Source: Paenibacillus sp. SC116 (GTDB taxonomy: Bacteria > Bacillota > Bacilli > Paenibacillales > Paenibacillaceae). Taken from it: a DNA stretch of 64,000 nucleotides. The notes under the pieces were generated by a model that worked only from the letters and a program-made list of their open reading frames with translations, did no database searches and was not told the DNA's origin. Where the stretch lies: contig NZ_JANIOF010000011.1 in NCBI RefSeq assembly GCF_024733555.1, positions 1 through 64,000 of the forward strand, written 5' to 3'. Positions 27,861 through 38,852 of this stretch are shown here, in pieces (the first letter of the stretch is position 1; the number at the start of each line of letters is the position of its first letter). Made by a program: the position numbers and the translations under genes.

Positions 27861-30800
27861 ATGGACGTCAACAATTTTGAATTTATGAAGATTGGGCTTG
27901 CCTCTCCCGAAAAGATCCGTTCGTGGTCTCGCGGTGAAGTAAAGAAGCCGGAGACAATCAACTATCGTACGCTCAAGCCGGAAAAAGAAGGTTTGTTCTG
28001 CGAAAAAATCTTCGGACCGACGAAAGACTGGGAATGTCATTGCGGTAAATACAAACGTGTTCGTTACAAAGGTGTTGTCTGTGATCGATGCGGTGTTGAA
28101 GTAACGCGTCAAAAAGTACGTCGTGAGCGTATGGGTCACATTGAATTGGCAGCTCCAGTATCTCACATTTGGTATTTCAAAGGTATTCCAAGCCGTATGG
28201 GCTTGGCACTTGATATGTCACCACGTTCACTCGAAGAGATAATCTACTTCGCATCGTACGTGGTCACGGATCCAGGTGATACACCTCTTGAGAAGAAACA
28301 GCTGCTTTCCGAAAAGGAATATCGTAGCTACCGTGAAAAATACGGCCCTGCATTCCAAGCAGGCATGGGTGCTGAAGCAGTTAAGAAATTGCTTCAAGAC
28401 CTTGATCTCGAGAAAGATCTTGAAACGTTGAAAGAAGATCTTCGTACGGCACAAGGCCAACGCCGTAATCGTGCGATTAAGCGTTTGGAAGTTATCGAAG
28501 CATTCCGTAATTCTGGAAACTTCCCGGATTGGATGATTCTCGATGTATTGCCAGTTATCCCACCTGAGCTTCGCCCAATGGTACAGTTGGATGGTGGTCG
28601 TTTTGCGACTTCTGACCTGAATGACTTGTACCGCCGTGTTATTAACCGTAATAACCGTTTGAAGCGCCTTCTGGACTTGGGTGCACCAGACATTATCGTT
28701 CAAAATGAAAAGCGTATGCTTCAAGAAGCAGTTGACGCGCTCATTGACAACGGTCGTCGTGGTCGTCCAGTTACAGGACCAGGTAACCGTCCATTGAAAT
28801 CTCTCAGCCACATGCTGAAAGGTAAGCAAGGACGTTTCCGTCAGAACTTACTAGGTAAACGTGTAGACTACTCTGGACGTTCGGTTATCGTTGTAGGACC
28901 GAGCTTGAAGATGTATCAGTGCGGTTTGCCGAAAGAGATGGCACTTGAATTGTTCAAGCCGTTTGTTATGAAAGAGCTTGTTAACAAAGGCTTGGCTCAT
29001 AATATTAAGAGCGCGAAGCGCAAAGTTGAGCGTGTTAGTCCAGAAGTATGGGACGTTCTCGAGCAAGTAATTCGTGAACATCCAGTTCTTCTTAACCGTG
29101 CACCTACGCTTCACAGACTAGGTATCCAGGCATTTGAACCAATTTTGGTTGAAGGCCGTGCTATCAAGCTTCATCCACTCGTATGTACAGCTTATAACGC
29201 TGACTTCGATGGTGACCAGATGGCGGTTCACGTTCCGTTGTCCGCAGAAGCTCAAGCAGAAGCTCGTTTGCTAATGCTCGCTTCCGGCAACATTTTGAAC
29301 CCGAAAGACGGTAAGCCAGTTGTTACACCATCCCAGGATATGGTTCTCGGATCCTTCTACTTGACGATGGATAACAAGGAAGCTAAAGGTACAGGAATGA
29401 TTCTGTCGAACATGAACGAAGCTGTTTCCGCTTATCAGCGTGATGTTGCTTCCTTGCATGCTCGTGTTATCATTCCAGTTAAAGCACTCGGTAAGACGTG
29501 CTTTACTGAAAAACAACAATCTGCTCTTCTCGTAACAACGGTAGGGCGTATTATATTTAATGAAATCTTCCCAGCTGATTTCCCTTACATCAATGAGCCG
29601 ACGAAGCAAAACTTGTTCGAGGGAACACCAGAACACTACTTTATTTACGATAAAGGCGCGAACTATCGTGAGTATATCGAAAATATCCCGCAGACTGGTG
29701 CAGTTGGTAAGGATTATTTGGGTCAGATCATTGCTCGATGCTTTGAGACGTTCCATACGACAAAAACAGCTGTTATCTTGGATCAAATCAAGCAGCTCGG
29801 CTTCACGTACTCGACTCGTGCGGGTATTTCCATTGCGGTATCCGACGTTATCGTACCGCAAGAGAAGATCGAGGTATTGAAAGAATCTGATGACAAAGTT
29901 AAAGTTATTACGAACCAATATCGTCGTGGTCTAATCACGAATGAGGAGCGTTATGACCGAGTTATTGAAGTATGGTCGAAGTCTAAAGATGTCATTACAG
30001 ATATCTTGATGAAATCGATGGAACGTTACAATTCAATCATGCTTATGGTTGACTCCAAAGCCCGTGGTAACAAATCGCAGATTACTCAGCTAGGCGGTAT
30101 GCGTGGTCTCATGGCCAACCCGTCTGGTCGTATCATCGAGTTGCCAATCAAATCGAACTTCCGTGAAGGTCTTACGGTCTTGGAGTACTTTATCTCCACG
30201 CACGGTGCTCGTAAAGGTCTTGCCGATACAGCACTTCGTACAGCGGATTCCGGTTACCTTACACGTCGTCTCGTTGACGTTGCACAAGACGTTATCGTGC
30301 GCGAAGACGATTGCGGTACAGATAAAGGCTTCCTTGTTTCAGATATTTCTGATGGCAAAGAAGTTATCGAAGGTTTGTATGACCGTGTTGAAGGTCGTTA
30401 CTCCTTCGAAACGGTTCGTCATCCGGAAACAGGAGCAATCATCGTTAACCGTAACGAGTTGATTGATTCTGACAAAGCGGATGCAATCGTTAAAGCTGGT
30501 GTCAAGAAATTGCAAATTCGTTCCGTTCTTAGCTGTCGTGCACGTCATGGCGTATGTAAGAAATGTTACGGTCGTAACTTGGCAACAGGTAAATTCGTTG
30601 AAATCGGAGAAGCAGTTGGTATCATTGCTGCACAATCGATCGGTGAGCCAGGAACACAGCTTACAATGCGTACGTTCCACACCGGTGGTGTTGCAGGTGA
30701 CGATATTACACAAGGTTTGCCGCGTATCCAAGAGTTGTTCGAGGCGCGTAATCCGAAAGGTCAAGCGACTATCTCTGAGCTCGACGGTATAATCAAAGAA

Positions 30801-31481
30801 ATCCGTGAAACAAAAGATCGTCGTGAGGTTGAAGTACAAGGTGAAGCTGAGACAAAAGTCTATGCAGCGAGCTATGGATCCCGTATCCGCGTACATGAAG
30901 GCCAGACGATTGAGGCGGGCGACGAGATTACAGAAGGTTCTATCGACCCTAAAGAAATGCTTCGCATTAAAGGTATTCGTGGCGTACAGAACTATATCCT
31001 TCAGGAAGTTCAGCGCGTATACCGTAACCAGGGTGTAGAAATCAACGATAAGCACGTTGAAGTTATGATTAAGCAGATGCTTCGTAAGATCCGTATTATC
31101 GATGCTGGAGATACTACGCTACTTCCAGGCGCATTCGTGGACATTTATGAATACGAAACGGCTAACAAAGAAGCGATCTTGGCTGGCAAAGAGCCGGCTG
31201 TTGCTAAACCAGTGTTACTCGGTATTACGAAAGCGTCTCTTGAGACAGATTCCTTCTTGTCCGCAGCTTCCTTCCAAGAGACAACTCGTGTCTTGACGGA
31301 TGCAGCAATTAAGGGCAAAGTGGACCAATTGCTTGGTCTGAAGGAGAACGTCATCATCGGTAAGTTGATTCCAGCAGGTACAGGTATGAACCGTTACCGC
31401 AGTGTTAAAGTAATCAACCCGCTTGAAGAGACGAATGAAGAGGCATTGGATTCAGAAGAAGTAGTTAGCGTAGCTGACTAA
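27861..31481 (+). CDS. rpoC: DNA-directed RNA polymerase beta' subunit
   Basis: A 1206-residue catalytic subunit. It shows the N-terminal zinc site (C59, C61, C74, C77 in [19 protein letters not shown]), the active-site Mg motif NADFDGD near residues 446-452, and a second zinc site in [13 protein letters not shown]. The trigger-loop region ([20 protein letters not shown]) is intact. It begins at ATG after GGAGGG. Complete, with the short C-terminus usual for Firmicutes. Confidence 0.99.
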   Translation: MDVNNFEFMKIGLASPEKIRSWSRGEVKKPETINYRTLKPEKEGLFCEKIFGPTKDWECHCGKYKRVRYKGVVCDRCGVEVTRQKVRRERMGHIELAAPVSHIWYFKGIPSRMGLALDMSPRSLEEIIYFASYVVTDPGDTPLEKKQLLSEKEYRSYREKYGPAFQAGMGAEAVKKLLQDLDLEKDLETLKEDLRTAQGQRRNRAIKRLEVIEAFRNSGNFPDWMILDVLPVIPPELRPMVQLDGGRFATSDLNDLYRRVINRNNRLKRLLDLGAPDIIVQNEKRMLQEAVDALIDNGRRGRPVTGPGNRPLKSLSHMLKGKQGRFRQNLLGKRVDYSGRSVIVVGPSLKMYQCGLPKEMALELFKPFVMKELVNKGLAHNIKSAKRKVERVSPEVWDVLEQVIREHPVLLNRAPTLHRLGIQAFEPILVEGRAIKLHPLVCTAYNADFDGDQMAVHVPLSAEAQAEARLLMLASGNILNPKDGKPVVTPSQDMVLGSFYLTMDNKEAKGTGMILSNMNEAVSAYQRDVASLHARVIIPVKALGKTCFTEKQQSALLVTTVGRIIFNEIFPADFPYINEPTKQNLFEGTPEHYFIYDKGANYREYIENIPQTGAVGKDYLGQIIARCFETFHTTKTAVILDQIKQLGFTYSTRAGISIAVSDVIVPQEKIEVLKESDDKVKVITNQYRRGLITNEERYDRVIEVWSKSKDVITDILMKSMERYNSIMLMVDSKARGNKSQITQLGGMRGLMANPSGRIIELPIKSNFREGLTVLEYFISTHGARKGLADTALRTADSGYLTRRLVDVAQDVIVREDDCGTDKGFLVSDISDGKEVIEGLYDRVEGRYSFETVRHPETGAIIVNRNELIDSDKADAIVKAGVKKLQIRSVLSCRARHGVCKKCYGRNLATGKFVEIGEAVGIIAAQSIGEPGTQLTMRTFHTGGVAGDDITQGLPRIQELFEARNPKGQATISELDGIIKEIRETKDRREVEVQGEAETKVYAASYGSRIRVHEGQTIEAGDEITEGSIDPKEMLRIKGIRGVQNYILQEVQRVYRNQGVEINDKHVEVMIKQMLRKIRIIDAGDTTLLPGAFVDIYEYETANKEAILAGKEPAVAKPVLLGITKASLETDSFLSAASFQETTRVLTDAAIKGKVDQLLGLKENVIIGKLIPAGTGMNRYRSVKVINPLEETNEEALDSEEVVSVAD

Positions 31482-31522
31482 TTCGGGATAGATCTATCTG
31501 CCGATTTCTATAGAAATATAAT

Positions 31523-31565
31523 GGCCGTTAGGGGGCTGCATGGTTAGTCCCTCTAACGGTCTTTA
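31523..31565 (+). terminator. Terminator of the rpoBC unit
   Basis: GGCCGTTAG and CTAACGGTC close a stem extended by GGG/CCC, followed by TTTATAT. The T-run is weak but the stem is stable, and new promoters follow. Confidence 0.7.
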
Positions 31566-31613
31566 TATGAATTTTAATTAGTTGTTACTTGATGTAATGG
31601 CAAACGTTTGTTA

Positions 31614-31641
31614 TTGAAATTCTCGGACAAGATGGTATAGT
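31614..31641 (+). promoter_or_regulatory. Upstream promoter of the str operon
   Basis: TTGAAA (31614-31619), a 16-base spacer and TATAGT (31636-31641). The 10-bp palindrome CAAACGTTTG (31601-31610) lies just before it. Confidence 0.55.
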
Positions 31642-31726
31642 AGATAAGTCGAGAAAATGATGGTTCATATATTTAATGAAGTAATTAAATAGTGAGCGAG
31701 CGATAATATTTTTATCAAAAATGATC

Positions 31727-31755
31727 TTGACATGAAATAATCCAAGTGATAATAT
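31727..31755 (+). promoter_or_regulatory. Downstream promoter of the str operon
   Basis: TTGACA (31727-31732), a 17-base spacer and TAATAT (31750-31755), 52 bases before the L7Ae-like gene. Confidence 0.75.
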
Positions 31756-31806
31756 ATCGAAGTGTGCCCAAGAGGTTATCCTGTTTCTTTTGGAGGAACA
31801 TGATTC

Positions 31807-32061
31807 ATGTCTAATGATAAGAGTCTACAGGACACAAACATCAAGATTGGGACGAAACAGACGACGAAGATGGTAGAGCAAGGTAATGCTATTGAAGTCT
31901 ACGTTGCTTTAGATGCCGACAAGAAATTAATTTCTAAGATAACATCACTTTGTTTCAAGCGTAGTGTAAAGGTAACGGAAGTTACTACAATGCTTGAGCT
32001 TGGCAAGCTGTGTGGTATCGAAGTCGGAGCTGCTATGGCAGTGATTCTCAAAGAAGAATAG
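31807..32061 (+). CDS. L7Ae-family ribosomal protein (YbxF-like, kink-turn binder)
   Basis: An 84-residue protein of the L7Ae/L30e fold. The segments NAIEVYVALDADKKLISKI, VTEVTTMLELGKLCGIEVGAA and the final VILKEE fit B. subtilis YbxF, which binds kink-turn RNA and the ribosome weakly. It is the first gene of the str operon, upstream of rpsL, as in B. subtilis. The ATG at 31807 follows GGAGG by about 9 bases. Its physiological RNA target is unknown to me. Confidence 0.92.
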   Translation: MSNDKSLQDTNIKIGTKQTTKMVEQGNAIEVYVALDADKKLISKITSLCFKRSVKVTEVTTMLELGKLCGIEVGAAMAVILKEE

Positions 32062-32071
32062 CTAACCCAAT

Positions 32072-32124
32072 GTTTTTGTGAAGGATGACCGAATGTACTG
32101 AAGTTTCCGGGAACAAAAACTTTT
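32072..32124 (+). repeat. Stem-loop in the rpsL leader
   Basis: GTTTTTGT (32072-32079) pairs with ACAAAAAC (32113-32120), enclosing a partly structured 33-base loop and followed by TTTT. It could be a weak attenuator or a protein-binding leader for the gene next to it. Confidence 0.4.
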
Positions 32125-32211
32125 CATTTGCCCAATTATGAACCGCCTGGATCTGTGGGCTTAGGTAAGAAGGGTAATAAATGTTGATTCTATAATGAGG
32201 GGGTGGCAATC

Positions 32212-32631
32212 ATGCCAACTATTAACCAACTAGTCCGTAAGGGCCGTCAAGCTAAAGTAACTAAGTCCAAGTCTCCAGCTTTGCAAAAAGGTTTCAATGC
32301 CTTGAAGCGTACGGAAACAGACTTGAGTGCACCTCAAAAACGTGGTGTTTGTACTCGTGTAGGTACTATGACGCCTAAAAAACCGAACTCCGCACTTCGT
32401 AAGTATGCGCGTGTTCGTTTGACTAACCGTGTAGAGGTTACTGCTTACATCGGAGGTATTGGTCACAACTTGCAAGAGCACAGTGTCGTGCTTGTACGTG
32501 GTGGTCGTGTAAAAGACCTTCCGGGTGTACGTTACCACATCGTTCGCGGTGCTTTGGATACTGCAGGTGTAAACAACCGTATGCAAGCTCGTTCCAAATA
32601 CGGTACGAAGCGTCCTAAGAAAAAAGCATAA
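32212..32631 (+). CDS. rpsL: 30S ribosomal protein S12
   Basis: A 139-residue decoding-centre protein. The conserved [17 protein letters not shown] (with the streptomycin-relevant Lys) and [17 protein letters not shown] segments are wild type. The ATG at 32212 follows GAGGGGGTGG by 5 bases; an in-frame start at 32203 overlaps the ribosome site. It begins the core rpsL-rpsG-fusA-tuf order. Confidence 0.99.
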   Translation: MPTINQLVRKGRQAKVTKSKSPALQKGFNALKRTETDLSAPQKRGVCTRVGTMTPKKPNSALRKYARVRLTNRVEVTAYIGGIGHNLQEHSVVLVRGGRVKDLPGVRYHIVRGALDTAGVNNRMQARSKYGTKRPKKKA

Positions 32632-32636
32632 TGAAA

Positions 32637-32663
32637 AAGTTCATGAGCATAAATCATGAACTT
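32637..32663 (+). repeat. Hairpin between rpsL and rpsG
   Basis: AAGTTCATGA pairs perfectly over 10 bp with TCATGAACTT around GCATAAA. In E. coli S7 represses through the rpsL-rpsG spacer; a similar role here is possible but the sequence is not obviously like that site. Confidence 0.55.
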
Positions 32664-32683
32664 ATTGAGAAAGGGGGATACAC

Positions 32684-33154
32684 ATGCCACGCAAAGGTCC
32701 AGTTACTAAACGTGACGTGTTGCCGGATCCGGTATACAACAGCAAGTTAGTTACTCGTTTGATCAACCGTATCATGATCGACGGTAAACGCGGTGTTGCT
32801 CAAACAATCTTGTATGATGCGTTCAAGGTTATCCAAGAACGTACAGGCAATGATCCTATGGAAGTATTTGAAGCAGCAATCAAAAACATCATGCCAGTTC
32901 TTGAAGTTAAAGCTCGCCGTGTAGGTGGTGCTAACTATCAAGTACCTATCGAAGTTAAGCCTGAGCGCCGTACTTCTTTGGGATTGCGCTGGTTGGTTAA
33001 CTATTCGCGTAACCGCGGTGAAAAAACAATGCAAGAGCGTTTGGCAGCAGAGATTATCGATGCTTCCAACAACACTGGTGCATCTGTTAAGAAGCGCGAA
33101 GACACGCACAAGATGGCTGAAGCGAACAAAGCATTTGCTCACTACCGTTGGTAG
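32684..33154 (+). CDS. rpsG: 30S ribosomal protein S7
   Basis: A 156-residue primary binder of the 16S rRNA 3' domain. Typical segments: [54 protein letters not shown] and the C-terminal [13 protein letters not shown]. The ATG follows AAAGGGGG. Normal length and position before fusA. Confidence 0.99.
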   Translation: MPRKGPVTKRDVLPDPVYNSKLVTRLINRIMIDGKRGVAQTILYDAFKVIQERTGNDPMEVFEAAIKNIMPVLEVKARRVGGANYQVPIEVKPERRTSLGLRWLVNYSRNRGEKTMQERLAAEIIDASNNTGASVKKREDTHKMAEANKAFAHYRW

Positions 33155-33210
33155 GATACTAATGCGAGTTCGTTTCTCAGAACTCTTATTTTGAAGGGAG
33201 ACTCCCCATT

Positions 33211-35286
33211 ATGGCTAGACAGTTCTCCTTGAAGAATACGCGTAACATCGGAATCATGGCTCACATCGATGCCGGTAAAACAACAACTACGGAGCGTATC
33301 TTGTTCTACACAGGCCGTACTCACAAAATCGGTGAGGTGCACGAAGGTGCTGCAACAATGGACTGGATGGAGCAAGAGCAAGAGCGTGGTATCACGATCA
33401 CTTCCGCTGCTACAACAGCAGCTTGGAAAGAACATCGTGTTAACATTATCGATACTCCGGGTCACGTTGACTTTACGGTAGAGGTTGAGCGTTCCCTTCG
33501 CGTATTGGACGGAGCAGTAGGCGTATTCTCTGCTAAAGAAGGCGTTGAGCCTCAATCCGAGACGGTATGGCGTCAAGCTGACCGTTACGGCGTACCTCGT
33601 ATTGCTTACGTTAACAAAATGGACATCATTGGCGCTGACTTCCTCAACGTTATTGAGACCATGAAAGACCGTTTGCAAGCGAACGCTGTGGCAATTCAAT
33701 TGCCAATCGGTGCAGAGAACGACTTTACAGGTATCATTGATTTGGTTGAGCAAAAGGCTCATATCTTCAAAGATGACCTTGGTCGCGATGTTGATATTAT
33801 AGACGTTCCTGAAGAGTTCAAAGCGAAAGTGGAAGAACTTCGTATGGAACTAGTCGAGAAGGTTGCAGAACTTGACGAAGACTTGATGATGAAATACCTT
33901 GAAGGTGAAGAGCTGACGATTGAAGAAATCAAAGCTGGTCTCCGTAAAGGTGTTGTAAACGTTCAAATTTTCCCTGTTATCTGTGGTTCTTCTTACAAAA
34001 ATAAAGGCGTTCAGCTTATGTTGGATGCAGTTATTGACTACTTGCCATCTCCAGTTGATGTACCAGATATCAAAGGTACATTGGAAGACGGCGAGGAAGC
34101 TATTCGTAAATCTTCTGACGAAGAGTCGTTTTCGGCACTTGCGTTTAAGATTATGACGGATCCTTATGTTGGTAAGTTGACGTTCTTCCGCGTATACTCT
34201 GGTGTATTGAAATCCGGATCTTATGTATTGAACGGAACGAAAGGCAAACGCGAACGTATTGGTCGTATCCTTCAAATGCACGCTAACAGCCGTGAAGAAA
34301 TCGAAGTTGTTTACTCCGGTGACATCGCTGCTGCTGTAGGTTTGAAAGATACAAGTACGGGAGATACACTGTGTGACGAGAAGAGTCCAATTATTTTGGA
34401 ATCAATGAACTTCCCTGATCCAGTTATCGAGATCGCGGTTGAGCCTAAGACTAAGGCTGACCAAGATAAGTTGGGTGTTGCACTCAGCAAATTGACTGAG
34501 GAAGATCCAACACTTCGTGCTCACACAGACGAAGAAACTGGACAAACGATTCTTGCGGGTATGGGTGAGCTCCACTTGGAAATCATCATTGACCGTATGC
34601 GTCGTGAGTTCAAAGTTGAGACGAACGTAGGTAACCCACAAGTTGCTTATCGTGAGACTTTCAAAACTGCTGCTAAAGTTGAAGGTAAGTTCGTTCGCCA
34701 ATCTGGTGGACGCGGTCAGTTCGGTCACGTATGGATCGAATTCCAACCTCAAGAACCAGGCGCAGGATTTGAGTTCGTCAACAAAGTAGTCGGTGGCGTG
34801 GTTCCTCGTGAATACATCGCTCCGGTACAAGCTGGTATCGAAGAATCGATGAAGAACGGCGTATTGGCTGGCTTCCCGATGGTAGATATCAAAGCTACAA
34901 TCTTCGATGGTTCTTACCATGACGTTGACTCCTCGGAGATGGCGTTTAAAATTGCAGGATCCATGGCGCTTAAAGCTGCTAAGGAAAAATGTAATCCGGT
35001 ATTGCTAGAGCCAATCATGAAGGTTGAAGTTACAGTTCCTGAAGAGTACATGGGCGACGTTATGGGTATGTTGAACTCTCGTCGTGGTCGTATCGAAGGT
35101 ATGGATTCTCGTGGCGGTGCCCAAATTATCCGTGCTAAGGTACCTCTCGCTGAGATGTTCGGTTACTCTACAACTCTTCGTTCCGGTACACAAGGCCGCG
35201 GAGTATTCGCAATGGAGCTTTCTCACTATGAAGAAGTTCCACGCAATATCTCTGAGCAAATCATTTCCAAAGTTAAAGGCGCGTAA
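33211..35286 (+). CDS. fusA: Elongation factor G
   Basis: A 691-residue translational GTPase that drives translocation and, with RRF, ribosome recycling. The P-loop AHIDAGKTT is at residues 17-25, followed by DTPGHVDF and NKMD. Domains II to V are complete, ending in the [20 protein letters not shown] region. The sequence fits the canonical fusidic-acid-sensitive type overall. The ATG is preceded by GAAGGGAG. tuf follows after 110 bases that contain a perfect hairpin. Confidence 0.99.
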   Translation: MARQFSLKNTRNIGIMAHIDAGKTTTTERILFYTGRTHKIGEVHEGAATMDWMEQEQERGITITSAATTAAWKEHRVNIIDTPGHVDFTVEVERSLRVLDGAVGVFSAKEGVEPQSETVWRQADRYGVPRIAYVNKMDIIGADFLNVIETMKDRLQANAVAIQLPIGAENDFTGIIDLVEQKAHIFKDDLGRDVDIIDVPEEFKAKVEELRMELVEKVAELDEDLMMKYLEGEELTIEEIKAGLRKGVVNVQIFPVICGSSYKNKGVQLMLDAVIDYLPSPVDVPDIKGTLEDGEEAIRKSSDEESFSALAFKIMTDPYVGKLTFFRVYSGVLKSGSYVLNGTKGKRERIGRILQMHANSREEIEVVYSGDIAAAVGLKDTSTGDTLCDEKSPIILESMNFPDPVIEIAVEPKTKADQDKLGVALSKLTEEDPTLRAHTDEETGQTILAGMGELHLEIIIDRMRREFKVETNVGNPQVAYRETFKTAAKVEGKFVRQSGGRGQFGHVWIEFQPQEPGAGFEFVNKVVGGVVPREYIAPVQAGIEESMKNGVLAGFPMVDIKATIFDGSYHDVDSSEMAFKIAGSMALKAAKEKCNPVLLEPIMKVEVTVPEEYMGDVMGMLNSRRGRIEGMDSRGGAQIIRAKVPLAEMFGYSTTLRSGTQGRGVFAMELSHYEEVPRNISEQIISKVKGA

Positions 35287-35323
35287 TCGAACAATTATCG
35301 CTTAACTTAACTTATATTCATGA

Positions 35324-35353
35324 ATTGTCTGTAAGTTAAAGCTTACAGACAAT
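35324..35353 (+). repeat. Perfect 12-bp hairpin between fusA and tuf
   Basis: ATTGTCTGTAAG and CTTACAGACAAT pair over 12 bp with loop TTAAAG; the following CATCACACT is not a T-run. It may set mRNA ends between fusA and the more abundant tuf. Confidence 0.65.
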
Positions 35354-35396
35354 CATCACACTATATTATTCCATCTACTAAGGAGGAATTGTTCAA

Positions 35397-36587
35397 ATGG
35401 CAAAGGCAAAATTTGAGCGTAATAAGCCGCACGTTAATATCGGTACTATCGGTCACGTTGACCACGGTAAAACAACTTTGACTGCTGCAATCACAACTGT
35501 ATTGTCCAAAACTTACGGTGGTGCTGCTGTAGCATTCGATCAAATCGACAAAGCTCCAGAAGAGCGCGAGCGCGGTATCACAATTTCTACTGCACACGTT
35601 GAGTACGAAACTGATACTCGTCACTACGCACACGTAGACTGCCCAGGTCACGCTGACTACGTTAAAAACATGATTACTGGTGCTGCACAAATGGACGGCG
35701 CGATCTTGGTTGTATCTGCAGCTGACGGTCCAATGCCACAAACTCGTGAGCACATCTTGCTTTCTCGTCAAGTAGGTGTTCCTTACATCGTTGTATTCTT
35801 GAACAAATGCGACATGGTTGAAGACGAAGAGTTGCTTGAATTGGTTGAAATGGAAGTTCGCGACTTGCTTAGCGAGTACGAATTCCCAGGCGACGACACG
35901 CCAATCATCCGTGGTTCCGCTCGTGAAGCTCTTCAAAACCCTGATGGTGAGTGGGCTCAAAAGATCGTTGAATTGTTCAAACAAATCGACACTTATATCC
36001 CACAACCAGAGCGCGACACTGACAAGCCTTTCTTGATGCCTGTTGAGGACGTATTCTCCATCACTGGCCGTGGTACAGTTGCTACAGGTCGTGTAGAGCG
36101 TGGTACGATCAAAGTCGGCGACGAGATCGAAATCGTTGGTATCCAAGAAGAAACTCGCAAATCCGTTGTTACGGGCGTTGAAATGTTCCGTAAATTGCTT
36201 GACTCCGCTCAAGCAGGTGACAACGTTGGCGCATTGCTTCGTGGTGTAGACCGCAACAACATCGAGCGTGGTCAAGTATTGGTTAAGCCAGGTACTGTTA
36301 AGCCGCACACTGTGTTCTCTGCACAAGTGTACGTATTGACTAAAGAAGAGGGTGGCCGTCATAAGCCTTTCTTCACTGGATACCGTCCACAGTTCTACTT
36401 CCGTACAACTGACGTAACTGGTGTAATCGACCTTCCTGAAGGTACTGAAATGGTTATGCCTGGTGACAACATCACAGTTACTGTAAATCTTATCAATCCA
36501 ATCGCGATTGAAGAAGGTACACGTTTCGCTATCCGCGAAGGTGGCCGTACAGTAGGTGCAGGTGCAGTTGCTTCAATCGTTAAATAA
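35397..36587 (+). CDS. tuf: Elongation factor Tu
   Basis: A 396-residue GTPase delivering aminoacyl-tRNA to the ribosome. The P-loop GHVDHGKT is at residues 19-26, then [12 protein letters not shown] and NKCDMV; domains II and III are complete, including the C-terminal [22 protein letters not shown] is 10 bases before the ATG. It has its own strong terminator and closes the str operon. Confidence 0.99.
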   Translation: MAKAKFERNKPHVNIGTIGHVDHGKTTLTAAITTVLSKTYGGAAVAFDQIDKAPEERERGITISTAHVEYETDTRHYAHVDCPGHADYVKNMITGAAQMDGAILVVSAADGPMPQTREHILLSRQVGVPYIVVFLNKCDMVEDEELLELVEMEVRDLLSEYEFPGDDTPIIRGSAREALQNPDGEWAQKIVELFKQIDTYIPQPERDTDKPFLMPVEDVFSITGRGTVATGRVERGTIKVGDEIEIVGIQEETRKSVVTGVEMFRKLLDSAQAGDNVGALLRGVDRNNIERGQVLVKPGTVKPHTVFSAQVYVLTKEEGGRHKPFFTGYRPQFYFRTTDVTGVIDLPEGTEMVMPGDNITVTVNLINPIAIEEGTRFAIREGGRTVGAGAVASIVK

Positions 36588-36610
36588 TATCGCTTAGCGA
36601 TATGATAAAC

Positions 36611-36642
36611 AGTCCTTCTCCTTAGGGAGAGGGGCTTTTTTT
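36611..36642 (+). terminator. Terminator of the str operon after tuf
   Basis: AGTCCTTCTCC pairs with GGGAGAGGGGCT (with G-T pairs) around TTA, followed by seven T. Confidence 0.92.
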
Positions 36643-36801
36643 GATATATGGGGTTGTATTTTTAGATGAAGCTCAATATACAAATATTTTAATATTTGCT
36701 TGAAGATTTTGTATCCGAATGACTATGTACATGATTATAATGAAAGGGATGTAATAAAACTCCATAAACACAAAAGATTCCTACGAGGGAGTGTGCAATG
36801 A

Positions 36802-38136
36802 ATGTTTAAGCGATGGGGGTATAATAAAGATAAAGAAAATGATTTTGTAACTCGTAACGACACTATTGATAAGTGGGACTTTGATCTAGAGCAGGCTGAT
36901 AAAGAGGGCAGTATACAATTTGCTAAAGATCATAAGATATGGTCTCAATTAGACATGATCCAACTTACGACCAATGATCTCGGTATGCTTCATTTAGCTC
37001 AACCTTATCTTCTGCCCTGGTTAGATGAAATCAGTGAGGCATTTTATGCTTCCGTTTTACAGGTAGAATCTCTAAAACAAATGATCAATCAGCATAGTAG
37101 TGTTGAGAAATTGAGAGTAACATTACGCAAGCACATCGAGGAAATGTTTGATGGCCTTATTAATGAAGCATATGTAGAAAAGCGTATGCGTATTGCGGCT
37201 ATTCATTATCGAATAGGTTTGGAGCCAAAATGGTACATGGGGGCTTTTCAAAAAGTTCAAGCAGTTGTGTTTGAGCGATTGATGCTGCATGCTGCAAATC
37301 CAAAGTTGGCTATACAAGTTGTACATAGTTTTAATAAGGTATTGAATCTTGAACAGCAGCTCGTGCTTGAGTTTTTTGAAATGAAAAGACAACAAGCAGA
37401 GAAAGAACATATTCGTCAAAAGGATCAGCTGCATAAACAAATTAGTAAACTAAGTGAACAATTAGCCTCGTTATCTGTTCGTACCAATGATGCGATTCAA
37501 GAAATGGTCTCATATGGGATTGAACTGAACAATTCTACTCAACAAACTGCAAATTCATCTATAGCTACCCAACGAAATGCTGAAGAAGGCAAGAAATTTA
37601 TGAATGAGTTGACTGTTAGTATTCAACAGATTGACGTAGATATGCAGCAGGTCGAACAACATATGAGTGCTCTTAAAATGACGACTGAACATATTGCCTC
37701 AATTGCCCAGTCCATTATCGCTATAGCTGATCATACACATCTATTATCTTTGAATGCCTCGATTGAAGCAGCGCATGCGGGTGATCGTGGAGCAGGCTTC
37801 TCAATTGTAGCTAAGGAAGTAAACAAGCTTGCTGTAAGTACGAAGCAAACCGTGAACAATATTGAAAATCTAATTATAAATTCGACGGAAGTAACGAAAA
37901 CAGTAGTAGATGTGATTTCAGCGGTTCAGAACAATGCCGGGCAGGTAAGAACAAACGCGGAGCTCACAATGGAGAAGTTCTCAAACATAGTTACTGGAAT
38001 TTCTGAAAGCGCTTCACAGCTTAATATCATTAGTAATAGCATACAAAGCTTATCTGATGCAATCCAAAGCATCAGTGAATCAACCGAACAAGTAGCTTCA
38101 TCGGCTGAGCAGCTAAATCGTATCAGTTCTATTTAA
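36802..38136 (+). CDS. Heme-globin chemotaxis sensor (HemAT-like methyl-accepting protein)
   Basis: A 444-residue soluble protein with no membrane segment. Residues about 50-200 are a sensor globin: LRKHIEEMFDGLINEAYVEK and then RIAAIHYRIGLEPKWYMGAF contain the proximal His of HemAT. The C-terminal half is an MCP signalling domain with the hairpin tip LLSLNASIEAAHAGDRGAGF followed by VVAKEVNKLA-like sequence. HemAT proteins bind oxygen and signal to CheA for aerotaxis. It lies between the tuf terminator and the S10 promoter, a variable site in Bacillales. The ribosome site is GAGGGAGTG. A possible -10 (TATAAT, 36736-36741) lacks a good -35. The 159 bases before it hold nothing else recognised. 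Confidence 0.92.
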   Translation: MFKRWGYNKDKENDFVTRNDTIDKWDFDLEQADKEGSIQFAKDHKIWSQLDMIQLTTNDLGMLHLAQPYLLPWLDEISEAFYASVLQVESLKQMINQHSSVEKLRVTLRKHIEEMFDGLINEAYVEKRMRIAAIHYRIGLEPKWYMGAFQKVQAVVFERLMLHAANPKLAIQVVHSFNKVLNLEQQLVLEFFEMKRQQAEKEHIRQKDQLHKQISKLSEQLASLSVRTNDAIQEMVSYGIELNNSTQQTANSSIATQRNAEEGKKFMNELTVSIQQIDVDMQQVEQHMSALKMTTEHIASIAQSIIAIADHTHLLSLNASIEAAHAGDRGAGFSIVAKEVNKLAVSTKQTVNNIENLIINSTEVTKTVVDVISAVQNNAGQVRTNAELTMEKFSNIVTGISESASQLNIISNSIQSLSDAIQSISESTEQVASSAEQLNRISSI

Positions 38137-38244
38137 TCGATTTGAGCGAACTATTAATCTACAATAATAGCAAAATAGAAGTGGAATAGATTTCCGTAGA
38201 AAAATTCAATTGCTTCATTATATAATGGACAACAGCAGAAGACG

Positions 38245-38348
38245 AATAGTTCCCGACAGATGCAGGACATCAGAACGTACAAACCTTATTACAGAAGGAA
38301 TTGTTTCGTAATGAATTAAAATAAAAGCTTGCAATTGTCGGGACTATT
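38245..38348. repeat. Long inverted repeat reaching into the S10 promoter
   Basis: AATAGTTCCCGACA (38245-38258) is matched by the inverted TGTCGGGACTATT (38336-38348), 13 of 14 positions with one base missing, with 77 bases between. The right arm lies inside the spacer of the S10 promoter. An upstream TATAAT at 38221-38226 could transcribe both arms, giving an RNA hairpin. The repeat might instead be a pair of operator half-sites. Function unknown. The region 38137-38244 holds only a small CTATTA/TAATAG hairpin (38151-38170). Confidence 0.6.
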
Positions 38349-38357
38349 ATATATAAT
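38329..38357 (+). promoter_or_regulatory. Promoter of the S10-spc-alpha cluster
   Basis: TTGCAA (38329-38334), a 17-base spacer and TATAAT (38352-38357). A start near 38364 gives a 130-base leader before rpsJ. No other promoter of similar quality was seen until truA, so the cluster is probably one very long transcript. Confidence 0.8.
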
Positions 38358-38387
38358 AGTGAATGTTGTTCGTCGACGTTGCGATGA

Positions 38388-38804
<417 letters not shown>

Positions 38805-38852
38805 ATAACAGCTTAAAATGAACGGATCATGGAAACGAAAAGAGGTGTCAAC

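Noticed and set aside
35361-36362. 333-codon open frame on the minus strand across tuf
   Set aside because: It is antisense to an essential, highly biased gene; the encoded sequence is Cys/Phe/Asn-rich and unlike any family. Long antisense frames are a by-product of strong codon bias.
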